The translations under genes were made by a program, and so were the position numbers. Source: Paractinoplanes bogorensis (GTDB lineage Bacteria; Actinomycetota; Actinomycetes; Mycobacteriales; Micromonosporaceae). Taken from it: a stretch of DNA of 64,000 nt. The notes under the pieces are model-generated. The model searched no databases, was not told the DNA's origin, and was given only the letters and a program-made list of their open reading frames with translations. The DNA lies in NCBI RefSeq assembly GCF_018829635.1, contig NZ_JAHKKG010000009.1, positions 390,186-454,185 on the forward strand, read 5' to 3'. Shown piece by piece: positions 16,391 to 25,572 of this stretch; position 1 is the first letter of the stretch; every line of letters begins with the position of its first letter.

Positions 16391-18364
16391 TTGACCACTT
16401 TCGCTGATCCCAGCACGTTCCCGTCCGTCTTCGAACCCCGTTCCACCGAAGAGCAGACCCCCGAGACTCCGGCCACCGACGAGACGTCGGTCACCGTCGA
16501 GACTGCGGAAGCCACCACTGAGGAGCCCACGGCGACCACGCACACGACCACCGAGCCGACGACCGCCGAACTCACGATCACCGAGCCCGCCGCTGTCGAG
16601 CCCGCGGTCTTCGCGGAGCCCGCGGCCACGGTCGCTGAGCCCACGGCCGCAGTCGCGGAGCCGGCTGTCGAGGAAATCGAGGAGCCCGCGGTCCCGGCCG
16701 TCGTCCTGCCGAGCTTCGCCGAGCTGGGCCTGCCTGCCGAGCTGGTGCGCGTCCTCACCCGCGAGGGCATCACCACGCCGTTCGAGATCCAGGCCGCGAC
16801 CATGCCCGACGCGCTGGCCGGTCGTGACGTTCTCGGCCGCGGTCAGACCGGCTCGGGCAAGACCCTGGCCTTCGGTCTGCCGCTGCTGGCCCGGGTCGCC
16901 CAGGGCGGCCGCGCCAAGCCGCACCACCCCAAGGCCCTGATCCTGGTGCCGACGCGTGAGCTGGCCATGCAGGTGGCTGACGCGCTGATGCCGCTCGGCC
17001 GTTCGGTCGGCGTCTTCCTCAAGACCGCAGTCGGCGGCGTTCCCTACGACCGTCAGATGGACGCGCTGCGCCGCGGCGTCGAGGTCATGGTCGCCACCCC
17101 GGGCCGCCTCGGCGACCTGATCGAGCGGGGTGCCTGCAAGCTCGACGACATCGAGATCACCGTGCTCGACGAGGCCGACCAGATGGCCGACATGGGCTTC
17201 CTGCCCGAGGTCACCGAGCTGCTGGCCAAGACCCCCGAGCACGCGCAGCGCCTGCTCTTCTCGGCCACCCTCGACGGTGACGTCGACGCGCTGGTCAAGC
17301 GGTTCATGCACGACCCGGTCACGCACTCGACGGCTCCGGCCGAGGCGAGCGTGTCCACCATGGACCACCACCTGCTGCTGATCCCGCCGCACGACAAGTT
17401 CCCGATCGCGGCCGCGATCGCCAACCGGGCCGGCAAGACGATCGTCTTCGCCCGCACCCAGATGGGCGTCGACCGGCTGGTCGAGCAGCTGCGTCAGGTC
17501 GGCGTCCGGGCCGGTGCGCTGCACGGCGGCAAGACCCAGCGGGTCCGCACGCGCACGCTGGCCGAGTTCAAGGAGGGCCGCACCAGCGTCCTGGTGGCGA
17601 CCGACGTGGCCGCCCGCGGCATCCACGTCGACGGCATCTCGCTGGTCATGCACGTCGACCCGCCCAAGGACCCGAAGGACTACCTGCACCGGGCCGGTCG
17701 CACGGCCCGGGCCGGCGAGTCCGGCGCCGTGGTCACGCTGGTGCTGCCCAAGCAGCGCCGCAGCACCCAGGCCATGATGTCGAAGGCCGGTGTCGCGCCG
17801 ACCGAGACCCGGGTGCGCAACGGTGACGAGAAGCTGATCGAGATCACCGGCGCCCGCGAGCCGAGCGGCGTGCCCGTGGTCGACGAGCCGGAGCCCCGCC
17901 GCGAGCGTGGCGACCGGCCGCGGGGCCGCTTCGGCGACCGCCCGCAGCGCTCGTACGGCGACCGCTCCCGCGGTGACCGTCCGCAGCGCTCGTACGGTGA
18001 CCGTCCGCAGCGCTCCTTCGACGGCGGTGACCGTCCGCAGCGGTCGTACGGTGACCGTCCGGCGGGCGACCGTTCCGAGCGCGGTGGCTACGGCGACCGC
18101 CCCCAGCGGTCCTACGGCGACCGTCCGGCCGGCGAGCGCGGCAGCTACGGCGACCGCTCGGGCTCGGGCGACCGCGCCACCGGCGGCGGCTACAGCGGCG
18201 ACCGCGGTGGCTACGGCGACCGTCCGCGCGGCGAGCGCAGCTTCGGCGGCGCCCGCAACGGCGAGCGGGCCGGCGGCTTCCGTCGCGACAACAACCAGCG
18301 CAACGACCGCCGCGAGGGCCCCGCGGGCCGCTTCGGCTCGGCCCGCCCGGCGCGCACCTACTGA
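16391..18364 (+). CDS. DEAD-box ATP-dependent RNA helicase
   Basis: The product (657 residues from TTG at 16391) has a Thr/Glu/Ala-rich head of about 105 residues, the Q motif region (FAELGLPAELVRVLTREGIT, PFEIQ), Walker A GQTGSGKT, VLDEADQMADMGF (the DEAD motif), SAT in FSATLDGDV and HRAGRTARAG. The last 150 residues are RNA-binding style repeats rich in GDRPQRSYGDR. The family remodels ribosomal and messenger RNA, often in the cold. TTG follows GAGAGG with good spacing; ATG at 16367 in the same frame is the alternative start. A strong terminator lies just after the stop. Confidence 0.92.
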   Translation: MTTFADPSTFPSVFEPRSTEEQTPETPATDETSVTVETAEATTEEPTATTHTTTEPTTAELTITEPAAVEPAVFAEPAATVAEPTAAVAEPAVEEIEEPAVPAVVLPSFAELGLPAELVRVLTREGITTPFEIQAATMPDALAGRDVLGRGQTGSGKTLAFGLPLLARVAQGGRAKPHHPKALILVPTRELAMQVADALMPLGRSVGVFLKTAVGGVPYDRQMDALRRGVEVMVATPGRLGDLIERGACKLDDIEITVLDEADQMADMGFLPEVTELLAKTPEHAQRLLFSATLDGDVDALVKRFMHDPVTHSTAPAEASVSTMDHHLLLIPPHDKFPIAAAIANRAGKTIVFARTQMGVDRLVEQLRQVGVRAGALHGGKTQRVRTRTLAEFKEGRTSVLVATDVAARGIHVDGISLVMHVDPPKDPKDYLHRAGRTARAGESGAVVTLVLPKQRRSTQAMMSKAGVAPTETRVRNGDEKLIEITGAREPSGVPVVDEPEPRRERGDRPRGRFGDRPQRSYGDRSRGDRPQRSYGDRPQRSFDGGDRPQRSYGDRPAGDRSERGGYGDRPQRSYGDRPAGERGSYGDRSGSGDRATGGGYSGDRGGYGDRPRGERSFGGARNGERAGGFRRDNNQRNDRREGPAGRFGSARPARTY

Positions 18365-18380
18365 GAAACACCCAGCAAGA

Positions 18381-18427
18381 CCGGACGCCCGGCCCCCCGA
18401 ATCAGCGGGGGCCGGGCGTCCGGCTTT
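18381..18427 (+). terminator. Rho-independent terminator of DEAD-box gene
   Basis: CCGGACGCCCGGCCCCC (18381-18397) and GGGGGCCGGGCGTCCGG (18407-18423) are perfect 17-bp complementary arms around a 9-base loop, followed by CTTTT. It lies 17 bp after the helicase stop. Confidence 0.95.
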
Positions 18428-18551
18428 TCCACAGTTCCCACCAGAGCACGGCGCTCCTTTGGACAAGTCCCCCACGAACTTGACGCCGGGCTAGCGTCCC
18501 TTCCTATTCCCCAGGGCGGGTGGGGGCTAGACGAGTAAGTCCTAACCGCGG

Positions 18552-18905
18552 TTAGTGGTCGTAGGCGATCAGTGACCTGGTCACGGGCTGGCCGGTGGCG
18601 CGGTTGTGCCAGATCGCGGCGGTCAGGGCGAGGATGCGTTAGGCGATACGGGCGGTGACGCCTTCGATCTGCGACCGCCGTGCAGTTCGAGGTCGAGTTG
18701 GCCTTTCAACGCGTCGTTGACCGACTCGATGAGCTGCCGGACCGCCTGCCTGAGCAGCGATGACGCCGCCCGCAGGCGTTTGTTGTAGCCGGACTGGCCG
18801 GGCAGATACGGGAACGTGCCAGGCAGACGCTGAGGCAGGAACCGCAGCCAGCGGGCCTCGGACCGGATCCCGAGCAGAGCCTGGGCGACCGCGATGGTCT
18901 AGGGA
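18552..18905 (-). pseudogene. IS982-like transposase remnant
   Basis: Read on the minus strand the DNA encodes transposase fragments: EARWLRFLPQRLPGTFPYLP and GQSGYNKRLR from the N-terminal part, then SVNDALKGQLDLELHGG and, in another frame, RILALTAAIWHNRATGQPV and SLIAYDH at the C-terminus. These are the landmarks of actinobacterial IS982-family transposases. The catalytic middle is deleted, one base is lost after the LHGG stretch, and a CAA codon has become TAA in the IAQRIL region. A perfect 14-bp palindrome CTAACCGCGGTTAG (18542-18555) covers the stop. The flank 18428-18541 shows no gene. Confidence 0.82.
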
Positions 18906-18995
18906 TGGCGGCTCCGGTCGCGCACGAAAAATCGAAGGCGGGCGCCGGCTCCCGTCGGGCACGACAATCGGGCGCTGGGCGGGTAGACAGGAGGG

Positions 18996-19646
18996 ATGCT
19001 GCCCTCCTCGCTGTTCTGGCAACGCAAGGACACCGCCGGCGCTGAGCACGTTCTGGCCGACTCGTCCGATGGGCTCTACGCCCGCGGCACGGCGCTGGCC
19101 GTCGACCCGATTCCCTACACCTGCCGCTATGAGCTGCGCACCGGTCCCGACTGGACCACGTCCTACTTCGACGTCGCGGCTGAGGGGGCCGGCTGGGCCC
19201 GCACGGTGCGGCTGGAACTCGCCGCCGGCCGTTGGCGGGTCACCACGGCCGAGCAGGGCAACCTCGACGCGGTGCTGGCGGCCGCGGGGCACGCCGGCGC
19301 GGGGCTCCCGGGCACCGAGGATCCCGATCTGCTGTACGGCGCGTTCGACGTCGATCTGAGCGGCTCACCGCTGACCAACACCTTGCCCGTACGGCGTCTG
19401 GGCCTGCACCACCCCACGACAGATGACACCGGTGTCGCCCATCGGCTCAACGTGGCCTGGGTGCTCCTGCCAAGCTTGGAGGTCGTGGCCGCGGATCAGA
19501 TCTACACGGCTCTCGGCGAGGGCCGCGTACGGTTCGCCAACGAGACCTTCAGTGCCGACATCGCCATCGACGATGACGGCTTCGTGCTCGACTATCCGGG
19601 CCTGGCCCAGCGGGCTGGTCAGCCGCACCCGCAGCGGGCCGGTTGA
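18996..19646 (+). CDS. Putative glycolipid-binding family protein (PF06475-like)
   Basis: The 216-residue cytoplasmic protein has the family's layout: FWQRKDTAGAEHVL at the start, a beta-rich core with YTCRYELRTGPDWTTSYFDV, DIDLSGSPLTNTLPVRRL-type sequence (here DVDLSGSPLTNTLPVRRLGL) and VAWVLLPSLEVVAADQIYTA near the end. The family is widespread in bacteria; the name comes from its fold and the ligand is not proven. It stands alone after the transposase remnant and converges on the Lrp gene. Confidence 0.8.
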   Translation: MLPSSLFWQRKDTAGAEHVLADSSDGLYARGTALAVDPIPYTCRYELRTGPDWTTSYFDVAAEGAGWARTVRLELAAGRWRVTTAEQGNLDAVLAAAGHAGAGLPGTEDPDLLYGAFDVDLSGSPLTNTLPVRRLGLHHPTTDDTGVAHRLNVAWVLLPSLEVVAADQIYTALGEGRVRFANETFSADIAIDDDGFVLDYPGLAQRAGQPHPQRAG

Positions 19647-19803
19647 GTGGCGCAGCGGCGTTCTGACGGCACTTCCCAGGGCACTGCCCTGGATGTCCAC
19701 CCTGCCAGAACCGACCACCCCGCGGGCGAGAACCGGCGAGGACCGGGGAGCGAGAGCCGCCGAGGACCGGGCACGCTTTCCGCCCGTACGGGAAAACGGG
19801 TTT

Positions 19804-20253
19804 TCAGCCGAGACCGGGCTGCGGCCGGTTCTCCCACTTGGTGGAAAGCGCGATCGCCGTGCGCGTCGAGGCGACACCGGGGGTGCGGTTGATGCGCACG
19901 ATGAGCTGCTCGAGCTCGGCGATCGTGCCGACCCGGACGGTCAGCTGGTACGACTCCACGCCGGCCATGAAGTAGCAACTCTCCACCTCGGGCATGGCCC
20001 GCACGGCGGCCATCACGTCGTCGGTGTCGGCGCCCGAGTCCTCGATGATGCCGATCAGCGCGGTCACGCCCAGGCCCAGCGCCTCGTGGTCGACCTCGGC
20101 CCGGTAGCCGCGGATCGTTCCCGCCGCCTCGAGCTTGCCGACCCGCTCGTGCACGGCCGGCGCCGACAGCCCGACCTTGCGGGCGAGCTCGGCGTACGAC
20201 GAGCGGGCATTCTCCCGTAGCAGCTCGATCAGCCGTAGGTCGATGGAGTCCAT
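19804..20253 (-). CDS. Lrp/AsnC-family transcriptional regulator
   Basis: The 149-residue protein begins MDSIDLRLIELLRENARSSY, the standard Lrp N-terminus, with an HTH (AELARKVGLSAPAVHERVGK) and a C-terminal RAM ligand domain (ESCYFMAGVESYQLTVRVGT). Such proteins respond to amino acids as oligomers. ATG at 20253 is chosen by homology; an in-frame upstream start exists. It stands near the UbiX-UbiD menaquinone genes; AsnC-type regulators near these genes are also known to me from Streptomyces, which suggests but does not prove a link. Confidence 0.9.
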   Translation of the reverse strand: MDSIDLRLIELLRENARSSYAELARKVGLSAPAVHERVGKLEAAGTIRGYRAEVDHEALGLGVTALIGIIEDSGADTDDVMAAVRAMPEVESCYFMAGVESYQLTVRVGTIAELEQLIVRINRTPGVASTRTAIALSTKWENRPQPGLG

Positions 20254-20465
20254 GCTGATGACCCTAAACGGGTGGCAGATCGCCACTCACGCCCGGTAGC
20301 GACGAATCGGCGGCAGGATAACGATCACTGTCGCAATTAGGGCTTTTTCCGCATTCCAGGGACTCGGTTCCGGGGCAATGCTCTAATGGCTTTACGTCCC
20401 GATCGAGCACGCCGACACTCACCGTGATCACGGCCGCTCCAACTGACCGACGCGAGGAGGGGGCT

Positions 20466-20741
20466 GTGGACACTGGAGATCGTCTGCTGACGCCAGGCGA
20501 GGTGGCCGCGCTGTTCCGCGTCGACCCGAAGACGGTCACGCGATGGGCCGCCGCCGGACGTATCGGCAGCATTCGCACGCCAGGTGGTCACCGCCGCTTC
20601 CGTGAATCCGAGGTCCGAGCGTTGCTGGAAGGCGACGGCGTGGTCGAGGAAATGCGTGAGGACGATGCCGCCAACCGCCCACGTAATTCCGGCCCGAGCA
20701 ATCCGGGCCTGGGTTACGGACCGCCCAACGGGTTGCGCTGA
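20466..20741 (+). CDS. BldC-like MerR-type DNA-binding protein
   Basis: The 91-residue protein has the BldC/MerR winged helix: LLTPGEVAALFRVDPKTVTR, WAAAGRIGSIRTPGGHRRFR, then ESEVRALLEG. BldC proteins bind direct repeats co-operatively and control development in Streptomyces. This copy has a longer Asn/Gly/Pro-rich tail than BldC itself (68 residues) and is probably a paralogue. The GTG start follows GAGGAGGGGG. Its last 28 bp overlap the convergent ubiX gene. Confidence 0.88.
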   Translation: MDTGDRLLTPGEVAALFRVDPKTVTRWAAAGRIGSIRTPGGHRRFRESEVRALLEGDGVVEEMREDDAANRPRNSGPSNPGLGYGPPNGLR

Positions 20742-21352
20742 GCGTTCAGCTCGCCCTTCCAGCGGGTGAGGAGCGTGTGCTCCACACCGAGCGCGTCCAG
20801 CGCCTTGCCCGCGATGAAGTCGATGAGTTGCTGCGCTGTCGCCTGCGCCCCGGAGCCGTAGAAGCCCGGGCTTGCAGGCAGAACGACCGCTCCGGCGTCG
20901 TGCAGGGCGATCAGGTGCTCCAGGTGACTGCGAGTGACCGGCGTTTCCCGCGGCACGATGACTGTGCGTCGACGCTCTTTGAGGTTGACCTCGGCCGCGC
21001 GCTGGAGCAGATCTTTGGACAGCCCGATCGCTATGCCGGCGCACGCAGCCGTGCTGGCGGGCACCACGATCATGCCCTTCGCCGGGTATGACCCACTGCT
21101 GGGACCGGCGGCCAGATCGGCCGCCGGCCAGTAGGTCAGGTCGCCCAGATCGCGGCCCAGCCATGCGCCGACGTCGTCCTTCCAATGCGCATCCCGTACG
21201 GTCGCACCGGTCTCGTCGAGAATCGTCAGCCGGGCGGCTTTCGAGATGACGAGGTCGACGGCCTCACCGGCGTCCAGCAGTCCGCTGAGCACGGCACGGG
21301 CGTACGGCGTACCGGAAGCTCCTGAGACACCCACGACCCACGGTTCACGCAT
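20714..21352 (-). CDS. ubiX: UbiX-type flavin prenyltransferase
   Basis: The 212-residue protein starts with VVGVSGASGTPYARAVL, the FMN-binding GASG loop of UbiX, and has RAAEVNLKERRRTVIVPRET with the conserved basic cluster near 140. UbiX attaches a dimethylallyl group to FMN, giving the prenylated flavin that UbiD decarboxylases need. UbiD and the UbiA-type MqnP lie 2-4 kb away on the same strand, consistent with the late futalosine menaquinone steps (MqnM/MqnL/MqnP). A sigma/anti-sigma-like pair now separates them. Confidence 0.9.
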   Translation of the reverse strand: MREPWVVGVSGASGTPYARAVLSGLLDAGEAVDLVISKAARLTILDETGATVRDAHWKDDVGAWLGRDLGDLTYWPAADLAAGPSSGSYPAKGMIVVPASTAACAGIAIGLSKDLLQRAAEVNLKERRRTVIVPRETPVTRSHLEHLIALHDAGAVVLPASPGFYGSGAQATAQQLIDFIAGKALDALGVEHTLLTRWKGELNAQRNPLGGP

Positions 21353-21368
21353 GCCTCAAGTGTGCAAC

Positions 21369-22529
21369 CTAGTCGCTCGGCACCTGAGCCGAAGTGGGAA
21401 AGGACTCCACGGTCGTCCGCTCGGCCTCGGTGAGCCGGCCCGACACCGCCATCCGCTTGAGGTCCGCGATCGGCACGTCGGGACTCGACCGGGCGACCAG
21501 ATAACTGTCGTTGTCCGGAGCGACCTCGCACTCCGTCGCGGGTGTGTCCGGAGATTGGCCCCACGACCGGGATTCGATGACCGACCGGCACGTCGGCGTC
21601 CGCCCCAGTCGAGCCGTGAAGCCCGGGGTCATGCCGATGGCGATGCCACCGGGCGGCACCGGCGTATAGCCCGGCGGAGACGAGAGGGGCATGGGAAAGG
21701 CGTAGTCGACCACGTTCCCCGCCGAGTCCACGGTCGGTGAACTCCACCCGGCCGTCGTCATCTCGGTCTGATCCACCCGCGGATCGATGGTGAAGCCGGC
21801 ACTGTCACGCGCCGGAACGAACACCGCCGTCGGCGAGCCTCCGCGACCGCCCTCCACGGCGACCAGCCGCAGGCCGGGTGGCACCCACGAGACGGCGTAG
21901 CTCTGCCGGGCCGGTCGGGCCTCGGACAGACGGAACGCCGTGGCCACTCGCACCATCTCCTTGCGGCTGAGTTCGCCGTACGACATCACGACGCCCAGCG
22001 CGCCGTCGGCGTACTCCCAGACGAGCAGGCGGTCGGCCCGGTTGCCCGCGGTCACCGTCGGCTTGGCGAAATACGCCTGACCGCCTCGAATCGGCTCGGC
22101 CGCGGCGACGGTGGCGGCATCCCAGAGGTCGGGTGGGGTGAAGCCGGGGCGGTAGAGGGCGAGCCGGCCGGCCGACTCGTAGACACTCGGCCGGGACGAG
22201 AGCGAGGCGCTGGACGGCACGGCGCGGGCGATCCAGGTGGTCTGGTTGTTGACGCTGACCCAGTCCGGATCGCCGACGCGGAGGTCGCCGCTCAGATACC
22301 CCGAGAAGATCTGGTCGAACGGCTTCGCCCCGGGCGGGTAGGCGGGCAGCAGCACGTCGTCATGCCGGGTGAGGATCTGCGGCACCCCGATCGCGATGGC
22401 TACCGCCACCACGGCCGCGATCGCCCACCCGGCATTCCGGCGCCGCCGACGACGGCGGCCCGCCGACACGAAATCGTCGACGGAGTATCGGGCCGGAGGT
22501 GCGCCCTCCAGCAGGTCAGAAAGCTTCAT
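21369..22529 (-). CDS. Membrane-anchored protein downstream of sigma factor (anti-sigma-like)
   Basis: The 386-residue product has a cytoplasmic N-terminus (MKLSDLLEGAPPARYSVDDF, then Arg-rich), one transmembrane helix (about 33-51) and a large extracytoplasmic part. Its start overlaps the sigma gene by 14 bp. This arrangement is typical of SigE-family sigma/anti-sigma pairs, but no known anti-sigma zinc or RskA motif is seen, so the role is inferred from position. ATG at 22529 is used; an upstream in-frame start is less likely. Confidence 0.7.
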   Translation of the reverse strand: MKLSDLLEGAPPARYSVDDFVSAGRRRRRRRNAGWAIAAVVAVAIAIGVPQILTRHDDVLLPAYPPGAKPFDQIFSGYLSGDLRVGDPDWVSVNNQTTWIARAVPSSASLSSRPSVYESAGRLALYRPGFTPPDLWDAATVAAAEPIRGGQAYFAKPTVTAGNRADRLLVWEYADGALGVVMSYGELSRKEMVRVATAFRLSEARPARQSYAVSWVPPGLRLVAVEGGRGGSPTAVFVPARDSAGFTIDPRVDQTEMTTAGWSSPTVDSAGNVVDYAFPMPLSSPPGYTPVPPGGIAIGMTPGFTARLGRTPTCRSVIESRSWGQSPDTPATECEVAPDNDSYLVARSSPDVPIADLKRMAVSGRLTEAERTTVESFPTSAQVPSD

Positions 22530-23073
22530 GACGGGCCTCCGTCCGCCGTCGATCGGCCGCGACGGGGCCGGAGACACGCTCGTCGAGACTGAGGTCGGCG
22601 CCGAGAATCCGGCGCAGCGTTTCGAGACCCCGCGACGTGTACGCCTTGACCGTGCCCTCGGGGCAGCGCAGCGCCGCCGCCGTCTGCGGCACGCTGAGTC
22701 CCTCGAGAAACCGCAGCACCAGCACGGCCCGGTGCTTGACCGGCACCTGCATCAGGGCGGCGCGCAACTGCACACGGTCGTCCACGTCCGGGATCACGTC
22801 GGGCGCCGGCATCTCGGGCATGGCGTGACTGTGTGACTGTTCGCGGCGCCACCACGGCCGGCGCGTCTCGTCGATCGCCGCGCGGACCACCGCCGTACGG
22901 GCGTAGGAACCGTGGTTCTCGACCCGGCCCCATTTCACATAGAGCCGGGCCAACGCGGACAACACCGCGTCTTCGGCCACCTGCCAGTCGCCGCATGTGA
23001 GGTAGGCGAGGCCGCGCAGCGACTCCATCTGCGCCCCGACGAACTCGCGGAACTCGGCCTCATGGTCGCTCAC
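22516..23073 (-). CDS. SigE-family RNA polymerase sigma factor
   Basis: The 185-residue protein has region 2 (MESLRGLAYLTCGDWQVAED, then AVLSALARLYVKWGRVEN) and region 4 (HRAVLVLRFLEGLSVPQTAA, RCPEGTVKAYTSRGLETLRR), the two-domain layout of ECF sigma factors of the actinobacterial SigE family. The GTG start at 23073 follows the family's N-terminus. The gene heads a two-gene unit with the anti-sigma-like gene and lies between ubiX and mqnP, breaking up the menaquinone genes. Confidence 0.9.
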   Translation of the reverse strand: MSDHEAEFREFVGAQMESLRGLAYLTCGDWQVAEDAVLSALARLYVKWGRVENHGSYARTAVVRAAIDETRRPWWRREQSHSHAMPEMPAPDVIPDVDDRVQLRAALMQVPVKHRAVLVLRFLEGLSVPQTAAALRCPEGTVKAYTSRGLETLRRILGADLSLDERVSGPVAADRRRTEARHEAF

Positions 23074-23104
23074 GCCGGTTAGACGGACGCCGATGGCGAA
23101 ACGG

Positions 23105-24001
23105 TTACAGCAGCATCAGGTCGAGCAGGGCGAACAGGAACAGCGCGATGCCGACAAAGCCGTTGGCCGTGAAGAAGGCGCGGTTGACCTTGGACAGGTC
23201 GTTCGGCGTGACCACGATGTGCTGGTAGACGAAGGCGGCCGCGGTCAGGAGCAGACCGATCCACCACAGCCAGCCGAGGCCGACGAGCTGGCCGAACCAC
23301 ACGAACAGCGCGAACGTCACCACGTGGGTCGCGGTCGAGATGTGCAGCGCCGTGCGGACGCCGAACCGGGCCGGGGTCGAGTGCACGCCGATCCGGCGGT
23401 CGACGTCGACATCCTGGCAGGCGTAGATGATGTCGAACCCGCCGATCCAGAGGCCGACCGCGACGCCGAGCAGCCAGGCCGGGCCCGAACCGTCGAACGT
23501 GCCGGTCATCGCCAGCCAGGCACCGACCGGGGCCACCGCCTGGGCCAGTGCGAGCACGTAATGCGGGAAGTTGGTGAACCGCTTGGCGTACGGATAGATC
23601 ACCAGCGGGATCACGGCCAGCGGCGACAGCACCAGGCAGAGCGGGTTGAGCAGCCCGGCCGCCACGAACAGGACGACCAGCGAGATCGCCGCGCCCGTCC
23701 ACGCCGTCCGCAGGCTGACCGCGCCGGTGACGAGCTCGCGGTTCTGCGTCCGCGGGTTGAGGGCGTCGATCTTGCGGTCGAGGATGCGGTTGGCGGCCAT
23801 GGCGAACGTGCGGCCGGACACCATCGCGACCGTCACCAGCAGCAGGTCGATCCAGTGGATGCCGGTGTCGAGGCGGTCGAGCGCGACCAGCGCCGACAGG
23901 TAGGCGAACGGCAGCGCGAACACCGAGTGCTCGATGGCGACCAGGCGCAGGAACGCCTTGACCTTGCCCGGTTTCTCGGGGACTTCGGCGATCGCCGTCA
24001 T
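23105..24001 (-). CDS. mqnP: UbiA-family prenyltransferase MqnP
   Basis: The 298-residue membrane enzyme has eight or nine helices and both Asp-rich metal sites of the UbiA family: NRILDRKIDALNPRTQNRE near 80 and DIIYACQDVDVDRR near 200. It joins a polyprenyl chain to a ring acid. Next to ubiD, with ubiX near, it is best read as MqnP of the futalosine menaquinone pathway, which prenylates 1,4-dihydroxy-6-naphthoate. Its start overlaps the ubiD stop (ATGA). Confidence 0.88.
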   Translation of the reverse strand: MTAIAEVPEKPGKVKAFLRLVAIEHSVFALPFAYLSALVALDRLDTGIHWIDLLLVTVAMVSGRTFAMAANRILDRKIDALNPRTQNRELVTGAVSLRTAWTGAAISLVVLFVAAGLLNPLCLVLSPLAVIPLVIYPYAKRFTNFPHYVLALAQAVAPVGAWLAMTGTFDGSGPAWLLGVAVGLWIGGFDIIYACQDVDVDRRIGVHSTPARFGVRTALHISTATHVVTFALFVWFGQLVGLGWLWWIGLLLTAAAFVYQHIVVTPNDLSKVNRAFFTANGFVGIALFLFALLDLMLL

Positions 24002-25458
24002 ATGCCGTATTCCTTCCAGCGCTTGTCCACCAGGCTGGTCACCTCGGGGGACATCACCATCTCTTCGGGCCAGCCTCGTGAGTAGCCCTCCGACGGCAGC
24101 TTACGGGTGGCGTCGATGCCCGCCTTACCGCCCCAGAACTGCTGGTAGGAGGCGTGGTCGAGGTGGTCGACCGGGCCCTCGGTGAGCAGCAGGTCGCGGC
24201 TGTAGTCGACGTTGCCGAGCGCGCGGAAGGCGACCTCGGCGTAGTCGTGGACGTTGCAGTCCTCGTCGACGATCACGATCAGCTTGGTGAACGCCATCGA
24301 GTGCGCGCCCCAGATGGCGTTCATCACCTTCTGCGCGTGCTTCGGGTAGCGCTTCTTGATCGAGACGATCGCACAGTTGTGGAAGACGCCCGCCGACGGC
24401 AGGTCGTAGTCGACGATGTCGGGGATCATCATCTTGAGCAGCGGCCGGAAGATGCGCTCGGTGGCCTTGCCGAGGCCGTGATCTTCCTGCGGCGGCTGCG
24501 ACGTGATGATCGAGTGGTAGATCGGCTTCTTCCGCATGGTCATGCACTCGATGTGCAGCACCGGGAACGGCTCGACCGGCGTGTAGAAGCCGGTGTGGTC
24601 GCCGAACGGGCCCTCGGGCAGCCGCTCGCCGGGCTCGAGATAGCCCTCGAGGATGATCTGGGCCTCGGCCGGCACCTGGAGCGGCACGGTCAGGCAGTCG
24701 ACCATCTCGACCCGCTCGCCGCGCAGGAAGCCCGCGAACAGGTATTCGTCGATGTCGGACGGCAGCGGCGCCGAAGCGGAGTAGCTGACCACCGGGTCGC
24801 AGCCGATCGCGATGGCCACCGGCAGGCGCTGGCCGAGCCGCTCGGCCACCGCGTGGTGGGCGGTCGAGTCCTTGTGGATCTGCCAGTGCATGCCCAGCGT
24901 GTTTTTCGAGTGCTGCTGCAGGCGGTAGAGCCCGAGGTTGCGCTTGCCGGTCTCGGGGTGCTTGGTGTGGGTGAGCCCGAAGTTATGGAAGATGCCGCCG
25001 TCGCCGGGCCAGACCTGCAGGCCGGGCAGCAGGCCGAGGTCGACCTCGTCGCCCTTGAGCACCACCTCTTGGCAGGGCGCCGTCTTGACCTTGCGCGGCG
25101 GCAGCGACTTGAGCTGCAGCACCTTGCCGATGCCCTCGCGGATGCCGGACCAGCCGACCGGCAGCTCCGGCTTGATCATCGAGCCGATGCGGTCGCCGAC
25201 CTCGTCCAGCGTCTCGACCCCGAGCGCCATGGCCATGCGTTTCTCGGTGCCGAAGAGGTTGATCGCCAGCGGCATCGAGCCCCGGGTGGGCCGCTCGAAC
25301 AGCAGCGCCGGGCCGCCCTCGCGGACCGTGCGGGTCACCACCTCGCTGATCTCGAGCGTCGGGTCGACCGGCACGGTGACCCGGCGCAGCTCACCGGCCG
25401 CCTCGAGGGCGTCGAGGAAGCTCTGCAGATCGGCATAGGGAAACCCACGGGACGCCAT
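23998..25458 (-). CDS. UbiD-family decarboxylase (menaquinone pathway)
   Basis: The 486-residue protein carries the UbiD features: an N-terminal LQSFLDALEAAGELRRVTVP, QVWPGDGGIFHNFGLTHTKH, and the active-site loop PEGPFGDHTGFYTPVEPFPV. It uses prenylated FMN to remove the ring carboxylate after MqnP acts, the role given to MqnL in the futalosine pathway. ATG at 25458 gives the family's length and N-terminus; the longer upstream frame overlaps the divergent secreted-protein promoter. UbiX supplies the cofactor. Confidence 0.9.
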   Translation of the reverse strand: MASRGFPYADLQSFLDALEAAGELRRVTVPVDPTLEISEVVTRTVREGGPALLFERPTRGSMPLAINLFGTEKRMAMALGVETLDEVGDRIGSMIKPELPVGWSGIREGIGKVLQLKSLPPRKVKTAPCQEVVLKGDEVDLGLLPGLQVWPGDGGIFHNFGLTHTKHPETGKRNLGLYRLQQHSKNTLGMHWQIHKDSTAHHAVAERLGQRLPVAIAIGCDPVVSYSASAPLPSDIDEYLFAGFLRGERVEMVDCLTVPLQVPAEAQIILEGYLEPGERLPEGPFGDHTGFYTPVEPFPVLHIECMTMRKKPIYHSIITSQPPQEDHGLGKATERIFRPLLKMMIPDIVDYDLPSAGVFHNCAIVSIKKRYPKHAQKVMNAIWGAHSMAFTKLIVIVDEDCNVHDYAEVAFRALGNVDYSRDLLLTEGPVDHLDHASYQQFWGGKAGIDATRKLPSEGYSRGWPEEMVMSPEVTSLVDKRWKEYGI

Positions 25459-25572
25459 GCCAGTAAGTCTCGCGCACGGGTCCGACAGTTCCGAGCCCGG
25501 GCGATCACCGTCACTCATCATGTCCGATTCGAGTTGGAGTGGGCGATTTCCCGACACTCAGGCGAGGTGCAG

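Noticed and set aside
19792..19805. GAAAAC-GG-GTTTTC as a terminator between convergent genes
   Set aside because: The 2-base centre is too small for a stable hairpin and the site reaches into the Lrp stop codon.
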